The notes beneath the pieces were generated by a model. That model ran no database searches and was not told where the DNA came from. It worked only from the letters and a program-made list of their open reading frames with translations. A stretch of 64,000 bases of DNA from NCBI RefSeq assembly GCF_050303215.1, contig NZ_JBNLBH010000035.1, positions 1 through 64,000 of the forward strand, in the 5' to 3' direction. Position 1 is the first letter of the stretch; the number at the start of each line of letters is the position of its first letter. The position numbers and the translations under genes are program-made. Below, piece after piece: positions 44,801-59,291 of the stretch. Source of the DNA: Haliangium sp050303215 (GTDB lineage: Bacteria > Myxococcota_A > Polyangia > Haliangiales > Haliangiaceae).

Positions 44801-45039
44801 AGATGGCGCGCAAGTCGGCCGACCTGGCCCTGAGCGATCGCATCGCGCTCGAGCTGCGCTGCGCCGGCGCCCTGCGCGAGGCGGCCGAGGCCCACCTCGA
44901 CGACATCCGCGGCGAGACCTTGGCGTCCAGCCTGCGCCTGGTCGACGCCGCCCCGGCGGGCGCGTTCACCCAAGAGGCCGACATCGACGGCGCCGCCCTC
45001 GGCATCGGCTTCACGGTGCAGCACGACCCGCCGGCATAG
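41851..45039 (+). CDS. ileS: Isoleucyl-tRNA synthetase, type 2 (eukaryote-like), 1062 aa
   Basis: Class I aminoacyl-tRNA synthetase charging tRNA-Ile. The HIGH signature is HYGH in GLPHYGHLLAG (near residue 60) and the KMSKS loop is present exactly (near residue 599). The editing (CP1) domain lies between them. The motif RRFGWDCHGLPVEYEINKKLG and the absence of the zinc-binding C-terminus of E. coli-type enzymes place it in the type 2 group. Type 2 enzymes are known for low sensitivity to mupirocin. Whether a type 1 copy exists elsewhere cannot be seen. The length fits the family. Confidence 0.96.
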   Translation: MAESKSVYEPVKPDVSLPGQEKDILRFWDQHQIFQKTLDTTADKKPYSFYDGPPFATGLPHYGHLLAGILKDIVPRYWTMRGYHVPRRFGWDCHGLPVEYEINKKLGLDSRKQILAMGVDKYNAECRSIVQRYTEEWKSTVHRIGRWVDMDHPYFTMDPAFMQSVWWVFRQLWDKGLIYEGHKVVPYSVGVSTPLSNFEANLNYKDVQDPSITITLKVEGRDDTYFLAWTTTPWTLPSNLALAAGADIDYVEVEDPKTGHTYILAAALRDRYFGDDAPVRAQHKGSELAGMRYLPLLPYFADQAAEGAFRVITSDHVTVETGTGLVHIAPAFGEDDYEACRVAGIPLVNPVDDDGMFTDEVPDWAGRRVKDADKDIIARLKADGTLFRHETIEHSYPFCWRSDTPLIYRAVSTWFVKVESMRDALLAANAETRWVPEHLKDGRFGKWLENARDWAVSRNRFWGTPLPIWKNDEGEVVCVGSIDELYELSGTRVDDLHLDVIGEIEIPSRQGGSPLRHVNSVLDCWFESGSMPYAQWGYPAQNRDAFDKTFPADFIAEGLDQTRGWFYTLVVIGTALFGKAPFENVVVNGLILAEDGKKMSKSLRNYPDPVEVLDEHGADALRLYLIDSPVVKAQELRFSDKGVRDIVRKILLRWWNAYSFFVNYANVDGFRPQGDPERSPNILDQWILSRLHTLIDHTNREMDGYRLYNVVPALLQFIEELTNTYIRFNREHFWREGMPEDKRLAYETLYEVLLSLSKVMAPFTPFLAEAIYQNLTGQNLTGQGSAEGTRLSVHLEAFPEADPGKERPALEAAVARMNQLVLMGRNLRERLKIKAKIPLRTMRVIHRDPAVLEALAPLEPYFAEELNVREVLYASDEDTYIQVSAKAHFPRLGPRLGKRMKDVARAIAAFTATEIAALEQGETLEVAGESITIEDVEIRRAPREEAVGDWALSAHQMISIELDPTVTAEQEREGTGREIIRRVQMARKSADLALSDRIALELRCAGALREAAEAHLDDIRGETLASSLRLVDAAPAGAFTQEADIDGAALGIGFTVQHDPPA

Positions 45040-45110
45040 CTGGCGCAGCGCCCACCCGGCGGCAGTGACGGTCGGTCCGGGGGCCGGCACCGGCGGCGGC
45101 GCAACCATCC

Positions 45111-45140
45111 GTAATGGCCTGTAATGGCCTGTAATGGCAT
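45111..45140. repeat. 10-bp direct repeat GTAATGGCCT, three copies
   Basis: GTAATGGCCT occurs at 45111-45120 and 45121-45130, and as GTAATGGCAT at 45131-45140. It lies in the ileS-lysC intergenic region, 70 bp past the ileS stop. Confidence 0.8.
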
Positions 45141-45246
45141 TTCGGCGCGGGCTTTCGTAGAGTGTTTCTTGGGTGGCGAGGGACGAAACGCTTCGGGGCG
45201 CGCGGTGACGGTAGGGCGTTGGCCCGGCGAAGTGCTGGTCGGGGAT

Positions 45247-45514
45247 GCGCGGTGAGAAGACGGGATGGTGGGCGGCGTGGAGGCTGGCGGGTGACGGTGC
45301 AGGTCGGCTGGCGGGTGATGGTGCAGGTCGGCTGGCGGGTGATGGTGCAGGTTGGCTGGCGGGTGACGGTGGAGGTCGGTTGGCGGGGGATGGTGCAGGT
45401 TGGTTGGCGGGTGATGGTGCAGGTTGGCTGGCGGGTGATGGTGTAGGTTGGCTGGCGGGTGACGGTGTAGGTCGGGCGTGTGGGGAGGAGGCGAGGGAGC
45501 TCTTCTCACCGCGC
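45247..45514. repeat. 24-bp minisatellite framed by 14-bp inverted repeats
   Basis: Eight head-to-tail 24-bp units (45282-45473), consensus GGCTGGCGGGTGATGGTGCA plus GGTY, differ by a few base changes and have no length variation. A perfect 14-bp inverted repeat, GCGCGGTGAGAAGA (45247-45260) and TCTTCTCACCGCGC (45501-45514), frames the array. No gene is supported in the stretch 45040-45636; reading frames across it are open simply because 24 is a multiple of 3. No target-site duplication is evident. Confidence 0.85.
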
Positions 45515-45636
45515 GCGGTGGGCTCACCACAGGTTGGTTTCAATCTGGGCGGTCGCGACGCCGACACCAGACCGCAGGTGCATCGTGCGCCGTGCAGTCG
45601 CATTCAGTGGTGGCTCGGGGTAGAACCACCTGCGTC

Positions 45637-46968
<1,332 letters not shown>

Positions 46969-47095
46969 TCGTGGCCGGATAACGCACCGCAGCGCGGCGG
47001 TTCTGCGGTAGGCTCGCCGGTGCGGACGCAGGCCGGTGGCAGGGCGGCGTATCGACCGGGCGGGCGTCCGGGTGTCTGTCGAACGGGGACTCACG

Positions 47096-48037
<942 letters not shown>

Positions 48038-48050
48038 GGCCCGCACCGGC

Positions 48051-48056
48051 TACAAT
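48051..48056 (+). promoter_or_regulatory. -10-like hexamer TACAAT before the TraB-family gene
   Basis: TACAAT is followed by exactly 6 nt and ATG at 48063, with no Shine-Dalgarno. It lies in the 25-bp gap after the preceding gene, so the TraB-family gene may have its own leaderless promoter. Confidence 0.5.
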
Positions 48057-48062
48057 GGCCCG

Positions 48063-49040
48063 ATGCAAAGCCGTCGCGTGTTCTCGCTTCTCGCCCGCGC
48101 AGCCGTGTCGAGCGCGTGTGTCGCCGCCCTGTGGGCGTGTAAGAGCCAGCCGGCCTCGGCGCCGACCGAGGGCGGCGAGCCGGCAACGCCTGCGCCTGCC
48201 GTGGCCGAGCCGACGACGCCCGTGGCCGCCGAAGCGGCCGAACCGGCGGCCCAGCACCCGGTCGCCAAGCCCTTCCTGTGGGAGGTGACGCGAGGCGAGG
48301 CCACGAGCTACCTGTTCGGCACCATCCATACCCGCTATCAGCTCCGCGATCTGCCCGCCTCGGTGCGCGAACGCCTCGACGCGGCCGCCACGCTCGTGGT
48401 CGAGACCGACGTGAGCTCGCTGTCACCCACGGCCGTCATCCAGCTCGCGATGTTGCCGCCGGAGCAGTCGCTGCGGACCATGCTCGGCGACGAAGACTGG
48501 AACAAGCTCGTCGGCGAGGTCGGCGAGTTCATGCCCGCGGTGGCGCTCGAGCGGCTCCAGCCCTGGTTCGCCGCGCTGCTGGTCTCGCTGGGCGAGGCTG
48601 CGATGGCCAGCCCCGACCAGGTGATGGACATGCAGATCCTGGCCCGCGCCCGCGCGGCCGACAAGCGGGTGGTCTTCCTCGAGGACGCCCAGGAGCAGCT
48701 CGAGATCCTCGGCCAGACCGGTGACCTCGAGTCGCTCAAGGAGATGCTGGCCGACCTCGACAAGGTCCATCGCCTGCTGGATGAGGTGCTGGACGCTTAT
48801 GGGCGCGGGGATCTCGACACCCTGGCCGAGGCCTCGCTCGACCCCGAGGAGATGAAGAAGCGCCCCGAGGTGTTCGAGAAGCTGTTCTTCGCCCGCAACC
48901 GGGCCTGGGTCGAGAGCCTGGACCCGCTGCTGGCCAAGGGCGGCGTGTTCGTGGCCGTGGGCGCCGGTCACTACGTCGGTGACCGCGGGCTGGTGGCGCT
49001 GCTCAGCGCGGCCGGCTACGAGCTGCGTCGAGTCGAGTGA
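48063..49040 (+). CDS. TraB/GumN-family lipoprotein, 325 aa
   Basis: A signal peptide with lipobox ALWAC (near residue 25) and an Ala/Pro/Glu linker precede a TraB/GumN (Tiki-related) domain. Characteristic motifs are SYLFGTIHTRYQ, LVVETDVSS, FARNRAWVESLDPLL and a conserved end GGVFVAVGAGHYVGDRGLVALLSAAGYELRRV. The two GxxH-type motifs (GTIH, GAGH) are the presumed metal-binding site of these putative proteases. It would be lipid-anchored outside the cytoplasm. Function in bacteria is unclear. Confidence 0.9.
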   Translation: MQSRRVFSLLARAAVSSACVAALWACKSQPASAPTEGGEPATPAPAVAEPTTPVAAEAAEPAAQHPVAKPFLWEVTRGEATSYLFGTIHTRYQLRDLPASVRERLDAAATLVVETDVSSLSPTAVIQLAMLPPEQSLRTMLGDEDWNKLVGEVGEFMPAVALERLQPWFAALLVSLGEAAMASPDQVMDMQILARARAADKRVVFLEDAQEQLEILGQTGDLESLKEMLADLDKVHRLLDEVLDAYGRGDLDTLAEASLDPEEMKKRPEVFEKLFFARNRAWVESLDPLLAKGGVFVAVGAGHYVGDRGLVALLSAAGYELRRVE

Positions 49041-49080
49041 GCGCGGCCGCCGGCGGGGCCGCGCTCGTGGGCCACCGGGC

Positions 49081-49665
49081 TCAGCTCGCCATCGGGATCG
49101 GCGTGCCCGGGCGCGGGTGGCGTGGGTTGTGGTTGGCCTCGATGTATTTTTCGAACCCGCGGTTGATCGCGCGCAGGTTGGGCTCGGTCATCTTGAGCAC
49201 GCCGCTCTCGACCGCGCCCGCGACCTTCTTGGACATCAGCTTGGGCACGCCCGGGATCTTGTCGGCGGCGACCTCGATGGTGCCGGTCAGGTGGACCTCC
49301 ATCGTGCCGTCATCGAGGGAGCGGTAGTAGTTGGTGCCCGTGCTGGTGATGGCGCCGTCGAGGAAGGCCATCTCGGTGCGCCAGTGGCACACGTAGGCGG
49401 CGCAGTCCCAGGTGGCGTAGTCGTACCACTGCAGCAGCTCCGGCTTGATGAAGGGGCGAATGACGGCCGGGATCTCCTTGCGCGAAGCCCGCCACAGGTT
49501 GACGAACTCGATGCAGCCGTCGTCGCGGACGGAGCGCTGCTCGACCTTGATCTCGTCGATGTTGGGCAGGTAGGCGTCGAGCTCGCTCAGCTTCTCGCGG
49601 ATGACCTCGAACGCGAGGTCGCGCGGGAAGCGGATTGTGTCACGGATGTCTAGCTCTTTGGCCAT
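49081..49665 (-). CDS. SRPBCC/START-like domain protein, 194 aa
   Basis: The start has GGGAGGA about 8 nt upstream. The protein fits a helix-grip lipid/ligand-binding fold: N-terminal IRFPRDLAFEVIREKLSEL, a long beta-sheet (KVEQRSVRDDGCIEFVNLWR, YVCHWRTEMAFLDG, GTMEVHLTGTIEV) and a C-terminal helix (VAGAVESGVLKMTEPNLRAINRGFEKYIEAN). No catalytic site is visible. A perfect TATAAT (minus strand, 49769-49774) about 100 bp upstream may be its promoter. It is convergent with the TraB-family gene. Confidence 0.8.
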   Translation of the reverse strand: MAKELDIRDTIRFPRDLAFEVIREKLSELDAYLPNIDEIKVEQRSVRDDGCIEFVNLWRASRKEIPAVIRPFIKPELLQWYDYATWDCAAYVCHWRTEMAFLDGAITSTGTNYYRSLDDGTMEVHLTGTIEVAADKIPGVPKLMSKKVAGAVESGVLKMTEPNLRAINRGFEKYIEANHNPRHPRPGTPIPMAS

Positions 49666-50176
49666 GGGCTCGTCCTCCCGGTGCGCGTGGTCGACGCGTC
49701 ACCTGTATGCATCACTGGACACGGCGAAGCTCCCGATGGTTACTGCGTCGTGCCGTTTGATGCAACGCATTATAGTCACTTTCTATTGCATGCCACGGGT
49801 GTGTGCAACGGAAAAAATCCCGGTTCGGGATGAACCGGATGCAGTCGACGGCGACGCTCCGGGGTGGCGTGGTCAGCGCGCCTACAGGTCGCGCCGACCC
49901 GGGAGAGCGGGCCCAGAAGCGCCGTAAGAACCGAAAATGAGGCATGCCGCAGCAGGCCTGATGGGTCTGGTGAGTTCACTCGCGGCGCCGGTACGGGCAG
50001 GCCGGGGTGGCCGCGGCGGCGGCGACGTCGATGGCGAGATAACGAAAGATCGGTTGCGCGTCGGTGACACAACCGGTGAGGCGAAAGAAGGTGTTTTCGT
50101 CTCTTGGGTTACGAGTAGGAGCGCCGAAGAGGCCGGCGCATCCGGCGCTCTCGTGAGCACACATACCGAACGGTCG
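49666..50176. other. Intergenic region with promoter and hairpin
   Basis: No gene is seen. It holds a minus-strand -10 TATAAT (49769-49774) and a perfect 7-bp hairpin (49820-49826 with 49832-49838, loop GGGAT). An alternative 5-bp hairpin (TCCCG / CGGGA, 49818-49830) overlaps it. Confidence 0.4.
49769..49774 (-). promoter_or_regulatory. -10 box TATAAT for the SRPBCC-like gene
   Basis: A perfect TATAAT on the minus strand in an AT-rich patch, about 100 nt before the start at 49665. The -35 region is not recognisable. Confidence 0.4.
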
Positions 50177-54313
<4,137 letters not shown>

Positions 54314-54324
54314 GTGGTCACATC

Positions 54325-54330
54325 ATAATA
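54325..54330 (-). promoter_or_regulatory. -10 box TATTAT for the kinase gene
   Basis: TATTAT on the minus strand lies 11 nt before the ATG at 54313, giving a very short leader. Confidence 0.4.
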
Positions 54331-54726
54331 GGCATAGCAGGTGAGAACACGAGGGTGGGCTGGGCCGCGGCGCCAGCGACCGAGGCCCGGGCGCGGGCAT
54401 CGCTGCCGAGGCGGTACCCTCGCACGTGGGTCGGCGGCTGGGTACCCAAAGCCTGCCTCGGGCCGGAAATGGGCGGCTCGGGACCCTTCTCGGCGTCGGT
54501 GCGCAGGCCGTCTCGGGCCGGTCCGCGCGCACGGCTCGCCGGCGTCGAGGGCGCGGTGGGTCGGCCGGTGTTGGCAGGCCGGACCGGCCGGGCGGATGGA
54601 TGGATGGATGGCACCTGCTCAGGGTGTTCGTCCCTGGCCGTCTCGGTGCGTGCAGGGTCGGGTGAACCGGCTCTGGCCTGCCCGCCCGCGTGGTGGGTTG
54701 GGGGCTCGACGGCGCGGCCGCTGTGG
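54331..54726. other. Intergenic region with a short GGAT microsatellite
   Basis: No gene is seen between the kinase gene and the oxidase gene. The tetranucleotide GGAT is repeated four and a half times at 54594-54611. Confidence 0.4.
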
Positions 54727-54732
54727 TACCGT
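54727..54732 (+). promoter_or_regulatory. -10-like hexamer TACCGT before the oxidase gene
   Basis: TACCGT is followed by 6 nt and ATG at 54739, the leaderless-type spacing seen at other genes here. Confidence 0.4.
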
Positions 54733-54738
54733 GAGAGC

Positions 54739-55698
54739 ATGCAGTCCAGCGGCGCCTCGTCCATCGTCGTCGTCGGCGCCGGCGTGTCCGGCCTGAGCTG
54801 CTCCCTGGCTCTGGCCATGGGCGGACATCGGGTCGAGATCTGGGCCCGCGCGACCCCGCCCAACACGACCTCGGACCTGGCTGCGGCGGTGTGGCATCCG
54901 TATCTCACCGGGCCGTCCGACAAAGTCGCGGTCTGGGCCGGGGTCAGCTACCGTCGCTTCGTGGACCTGCTCGACGTGCCCGCCGCCGGCGTGGCCATGC
55001 GCGAGATCTACGAGTTCCGGCGCGTGCCCGCGCCGCTGCCGGACTGGGCCGATCAGGTGTCCGACCTCGAGGTCCTCGACCCCGGTGCGCTCGCGCCCGG
55101 GTATCTTCACGGCCTGCGCTTCGCGGCGCCCGTGGTCGACACCCGCCGCTACCTCCCTTACCTCATGGACGAGCTGCGGGCCCGCGGCGTCGCCTTCGTG
55201 CAGCGCGACCTGGACTCGCTCGCGCTGGCCCTGGACGCCGCCGACGTGGTGGTCAACTGCACCGGCCTGAGCGCGGGCCCGCTGGTCGGCGACGAGCGTC
55301 TGGTCCCGATCCGCGGCCAGGGCCTGTGGGTCGAGAACCCGGGCATCGACCAGGTCCTGCTCGACGAGGACGACCCCGCCGGCATCACCTACGTCATCCC
55401 CCGCGGCGACCAGTGTGTGCTCGGGGGCAGCGCCGACGCCGGCCGCGATGACCTCGCCGTCGACCCCGACGAGCGCGACGCCGTGCTGGCCCGCTGTGTG
55501 GCCCTGGCGCCCGCCCTGGCGGGCGCTCGGGTGGTGCGGACCGTGGTCGGTCTGCGCCCCGGCCGCGACGCCGTGCGGCTCGAGGCCGAGCATCCGCGCC
55601 CGGGCAAGACCGTCGTGCACGACTACGGCCACGGCGGCGCCGGCATCACGCTGTCGTGGGGCTGCGCCCAGGAGGTGCGGGCCCTGGTCGAGCGCTGA
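54739..55698 (+). CDS. D-amino-acid oxidase-like FAD enzyme, 319 aa
   Basis: The FAD-binding Rossmann motif VVVGAGVSGLSCSLAL opens the protein. TSDLAAAVWHPYLTG, the substrate-domain segment AAPVVDTRRYLPYLMDEL, VVNCTGLSAG, the second FAD contact PIRGQGLWVENPG and the C-terminal DYGHGGAGITLSWGCA all match the DAAO/DASPO family. It oxidises D-amino acids to keto acids with release of ammonia and hydrogen peroxide. There is no signal peptide. The length is slightly below the usual 340-350 residues but all motifs are present. Whether it prefers neutral or acidic D-amino acids cannot be told. Confidence 0.92.
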   Translation: MQSSGASSIVVVGAGVSGLSCSLALAMGGHRVEIWARATPPNTTSDLAAAVWHPYLTGPSDKVAVWAGVSYRRFVDLLDVPAAGVAMREIYEFRRVPAPLPDWADQVSDLEVLDPGALAPGYLHGLRFAAPVVDTRRYLPYLMDELRARGVAFVQRDLDSLALALDAADVVVNCTGLSAGPLVGDERLVPIRGQGLWVENPGIDQVLLDEDDPAGITYVIPRGDQCVLGGSADAGRDDLAVDPDERDAVLARCVALAPALAGARVVRTVVGLRPGRDAVRLEAEHPRPGKTVVHDYGHGGAGITLSWGCAQEVRALVER

Positions 55699-55746
55699 TC
55701 GCCCGGCCGGGGCCGGGACGCGACCGTGCGAGGCCGCGTGGAGGTC

Positions 55747-56640
55747 TCAGTCGAGGCCGCGCTGGGCCCGTACGGCCGCGACCATGGCCGCGCCGACGCC
55801 CTCGGCCGAGGGCGGGTTCTGGCCCGTGATCAGACGCCCGTCCACGATCACGTTGGCTGCCCACGGCGCGGCCTCGACGTAGTCGGCGCCGCGATCGTCG
55901 AAGGTCTCTTGGATGAGCAGAGGCATGATCTGATCCTGGCCCAGGTAGACCTCCTCGGCGGTCGAGAAGCCGGTCACGCGCTTGCCCTCGACCAGGTACG
56001 AGCCGTCGGACAGGGTGGTGTTCAACAGCGCCGAGGAGCCGTGGCACGCCGCGGCCACGATCCGGCCCGACTCATAGGTGTCGCGGATGAAGCGGTGCAG
56101 CTCGGCGTGGTCGGGGAGCTGCCACATGGCGCCATTGCCGCCGGCGATGTAGATGACGTCGTAGTCCTCGACGTCGAGCTCGGACAGGGGCAGGGTGTCC
56201 ACGAAGCGGTGATAGGTGACCTCGGCGCTGGCGCCGTCCTGGTCGGTCACGGTCTCGGTGTGGGTGGCGACGAGGTGTCGAGTTTGGTCGGATTCGAGGA
56301 AGCGATCGTTGCCGGGGTCGCCGCTGGCGGGGTTGCCGGTGGCGAGGAACTCATCGAAGTCGAAGCGCACGCTGAACGCGTCGATGGGGGCGTCTCCGCC
56401 GTCTGGGCTGGCGATGTCGATATCGAAGTCGAGGTCGGCGTCGGCGAGCGCCCAGTAGGGGTGGGTGAGCTCGGCCATCCACACGCCGGTCTTGACGCCG
56501 GTGTCACCGAGCTCGCCGTGGTTGGAGACCACCAGCAAGGCGCGCGGGCGACTGTCGACGCCGGCGTCGTCGCCGGTGCAGCCGGAGAGGGTGATGAGCG
56601 TGGTGAGCACACAGGCAGTGAGTTCGAGTTTGTACATCAT
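55747..56640 (-). CDS. DJ-1/PfpI-family (Hsp31-like) lipoprotein, 297 aa
   Basis: A lipoprotein signal (lipobox TLSGC near residue 20) is unusual for this family. The fold is clear: ALLVVSNHGELGDTGVKTGVWMAELTHPY (Hsp31/class I glutamine amidotransferase-like start), DYDVIYIAGGNGAMWQLPD, and the nucleophile elbow VAAACHGSSALL with its Cys-His pair. A possible role is glyoxalase III, deglycase or chaperone activity outside the cytoplasm. GAGG lies just upstream; a second ATG three bases later (56637) is an equally good start. It converges with the oxidase gene. Confidence 0.9.
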   Translation of the reverse strand: MMYKLELTACVLTTLITLSGCTGDDAGVDSRPRALLVVSNHGELGDTGVKTGVWMAELTHPYWALADADLDFDIDIASPDGGDAPIDAFSVRFDFDEFLATGNPASGDPGNDRFLESDQTRHLVATHTETVTDQDGASAEVTYHRFVDTLPLSELDVEDYDVIYIAGGNGAMWQLPDHAELHRFIRDTYESGRIVAAACHGSSALLNTTLSDGSYLVEGKRVTGFSTAEEVYLGQDQIMPLLIQETFDDRGADYVEAAPWAANVIVDGRLITGQNPPSAEGVGAAMVAAVRAQRGLD

Positions 56641-56848
56641 GGGTCCTCGGGTGATGGGTTGTGTCGTCGGTACGAGGACCACCTTGGGGCTCTTTCGATA
56701 ATCTGTGAAACGAATAAGAATGATGGTCGATATGCACTCCGTGCATCATATGCCGCCGGTGGGCTGCCGCTGGTCGGCCGCTGGTGCGGCGCTGGTGCTG
56801 TGGCGGCGCCGGCTCGGCGAGCGGGCGGTGCAGGGATGCGCGACGGCG

Positions 56849-57658
56849 TTATCGCGGCCGGCAGACGACCACCTGGCTGTAGCTGTCGCCGCTGAGGGGC
56901 TCGCGGTCGAAGTCGCCGAAGCGGCTCTGGATGGCGAAGCCGTTGGCGTGGAGCAGGGCCTCCAGCTCGGCCGGGAAGAATTGCCGCTGGGTCAGCGTGA
57001 CCACCTGTGGGGTGGCTGCGCTGCCCGGGGCCGGGTCGTAGTACAGCCGGATGACGACGATCTGGCTGACCGGATCGTAGTCGTGGTTGGTGGTGTAGAT
57101 CATGGGCTCGCCGGTGCGCGGGTGGGTGAAGCGGGTGCGGGCCCAGCGCTTGCGCGGATCGCGGGTGAGCCAGTGCAGGTCGGGGTTGTGCACGTCGAAG
57201 GCGAGGCAGCCGCCGGGGGCGAGGTGGGCGCGGACGGACGCCAGGCACTCGCTGACCTCGACCCGGGTGTAGAGGTGCTCGAAGGCGTTGAAGGCCATGA
57301 TCACCAGCGGGTAGCGGGCCCCGAGCGAGAACCGCCGCATGTCGGAGCACACCAGCGCGGCGCGATCGCGGGCGGCTCGGCCCAGGCGGCGGATGCGGGC
57401 CGCGGCGCGGGCCAACATGGGCTGGGACAGGTCACAGCCGATCACGCTGTGGCCGGCGCGCAGGAGACCGGTGGTGATCCGGCCCGATCCGCAGGCGAGC
57501 TCGAGGATGGAACCAGAGCTGCCGAGCACGTCGCCGGCCAGGTCGCGATAGAAGCGCACGTCGTCGCGGCGGCGGCGGTACTCGTAGTCGTACAGGTGCG
57601 CGTCTTCGTAGTGCTCGCGGGTCCCTGCGGCGATGATGTCCGGGTCGGAGTCGGGCAC
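56849..57658 (-). CDS. Class I SAM-dependent methyltransferase, 269 aa
   Basis: Motif I ILELACGSGRITTGLLRAGH (near residues 50-70), motif II GCDLSQPMLARA and the post-motif LVIMAFNAFEHLY are typical of the SAM-binding Rossmann fold. The C-terminal part carries beta-strands (QIVVIRLYYDP, RQFFPAELEALLHANGF) as in small-molecule methyltransferases. The GTG start follows directly after the pcnB stop (TAG-GTG), so the two are co-translated. Substrate unknown. Confidence 0.9.
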   Translation of the reverse strand: MPDSDPDIIAAGTREHYEDAHLYDYEYRRRRDDVRFYRDLAGDVLGSSGSILELACGSGRITTGLLRAGHSVIGCDLSQPMLARAAARIRRLGRAARDRAALVCSDMRRFSLGARYPLVIMAFNAFEHLYTRVEVSECLASVRAHLAPGGCLAFDVHNPDLHWLTRDPRKRWARTRFTHPRTGEPMIYTTNHDYDPVSQIVVIRLYYDPAPGSAATPQVVTLTQRQFFPAELEALLHANGFAIQSRFGDFDREPLSGDSYSQVVVCRPR

Positions 57659-59062
<1,404 letters not shown>

Positions 59063-59138
59063 GGAGCTGCAACCGTTATCATGGCCGGGGGAGGCCAAGC
59101 AAGTTGCAGGCCGCCATGGACCGCCGGCGGACAAGGCA

Positions 59139-59212
<74 letters not shown>

Positions 59213-59218
59213 ATGTTC

Positions 59219-59246
59219 ATAATAGAAAATTCTCCTGATTGTGCAA
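59219..59246 (-). promoter_or_regulatory. Sigma-70-like promoter TTGCAC-N16-TATTAT
   Basis: On the minus strand TTGCAC (59241-59246) is separated by 16 nt from TATTAT (59219-59224). It is the clearest two-box promoter of the window, inside an AT-rich island. Predicted start near 59212. Confidence 0.6.
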
Positions 59247-59291
59247 GCGGTTCTTTCAAGAAAAGTGAAAAAGTGCAGTCGGTGCTCTCGC

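Noticed and set aside
41683..45603. 1306-codon minus-strand frame including Pro/Ser repeats
   Set aside because: Shadow of ileS extended through the 24-bp repeat, which is open in several frames because 24 is divisible by three.
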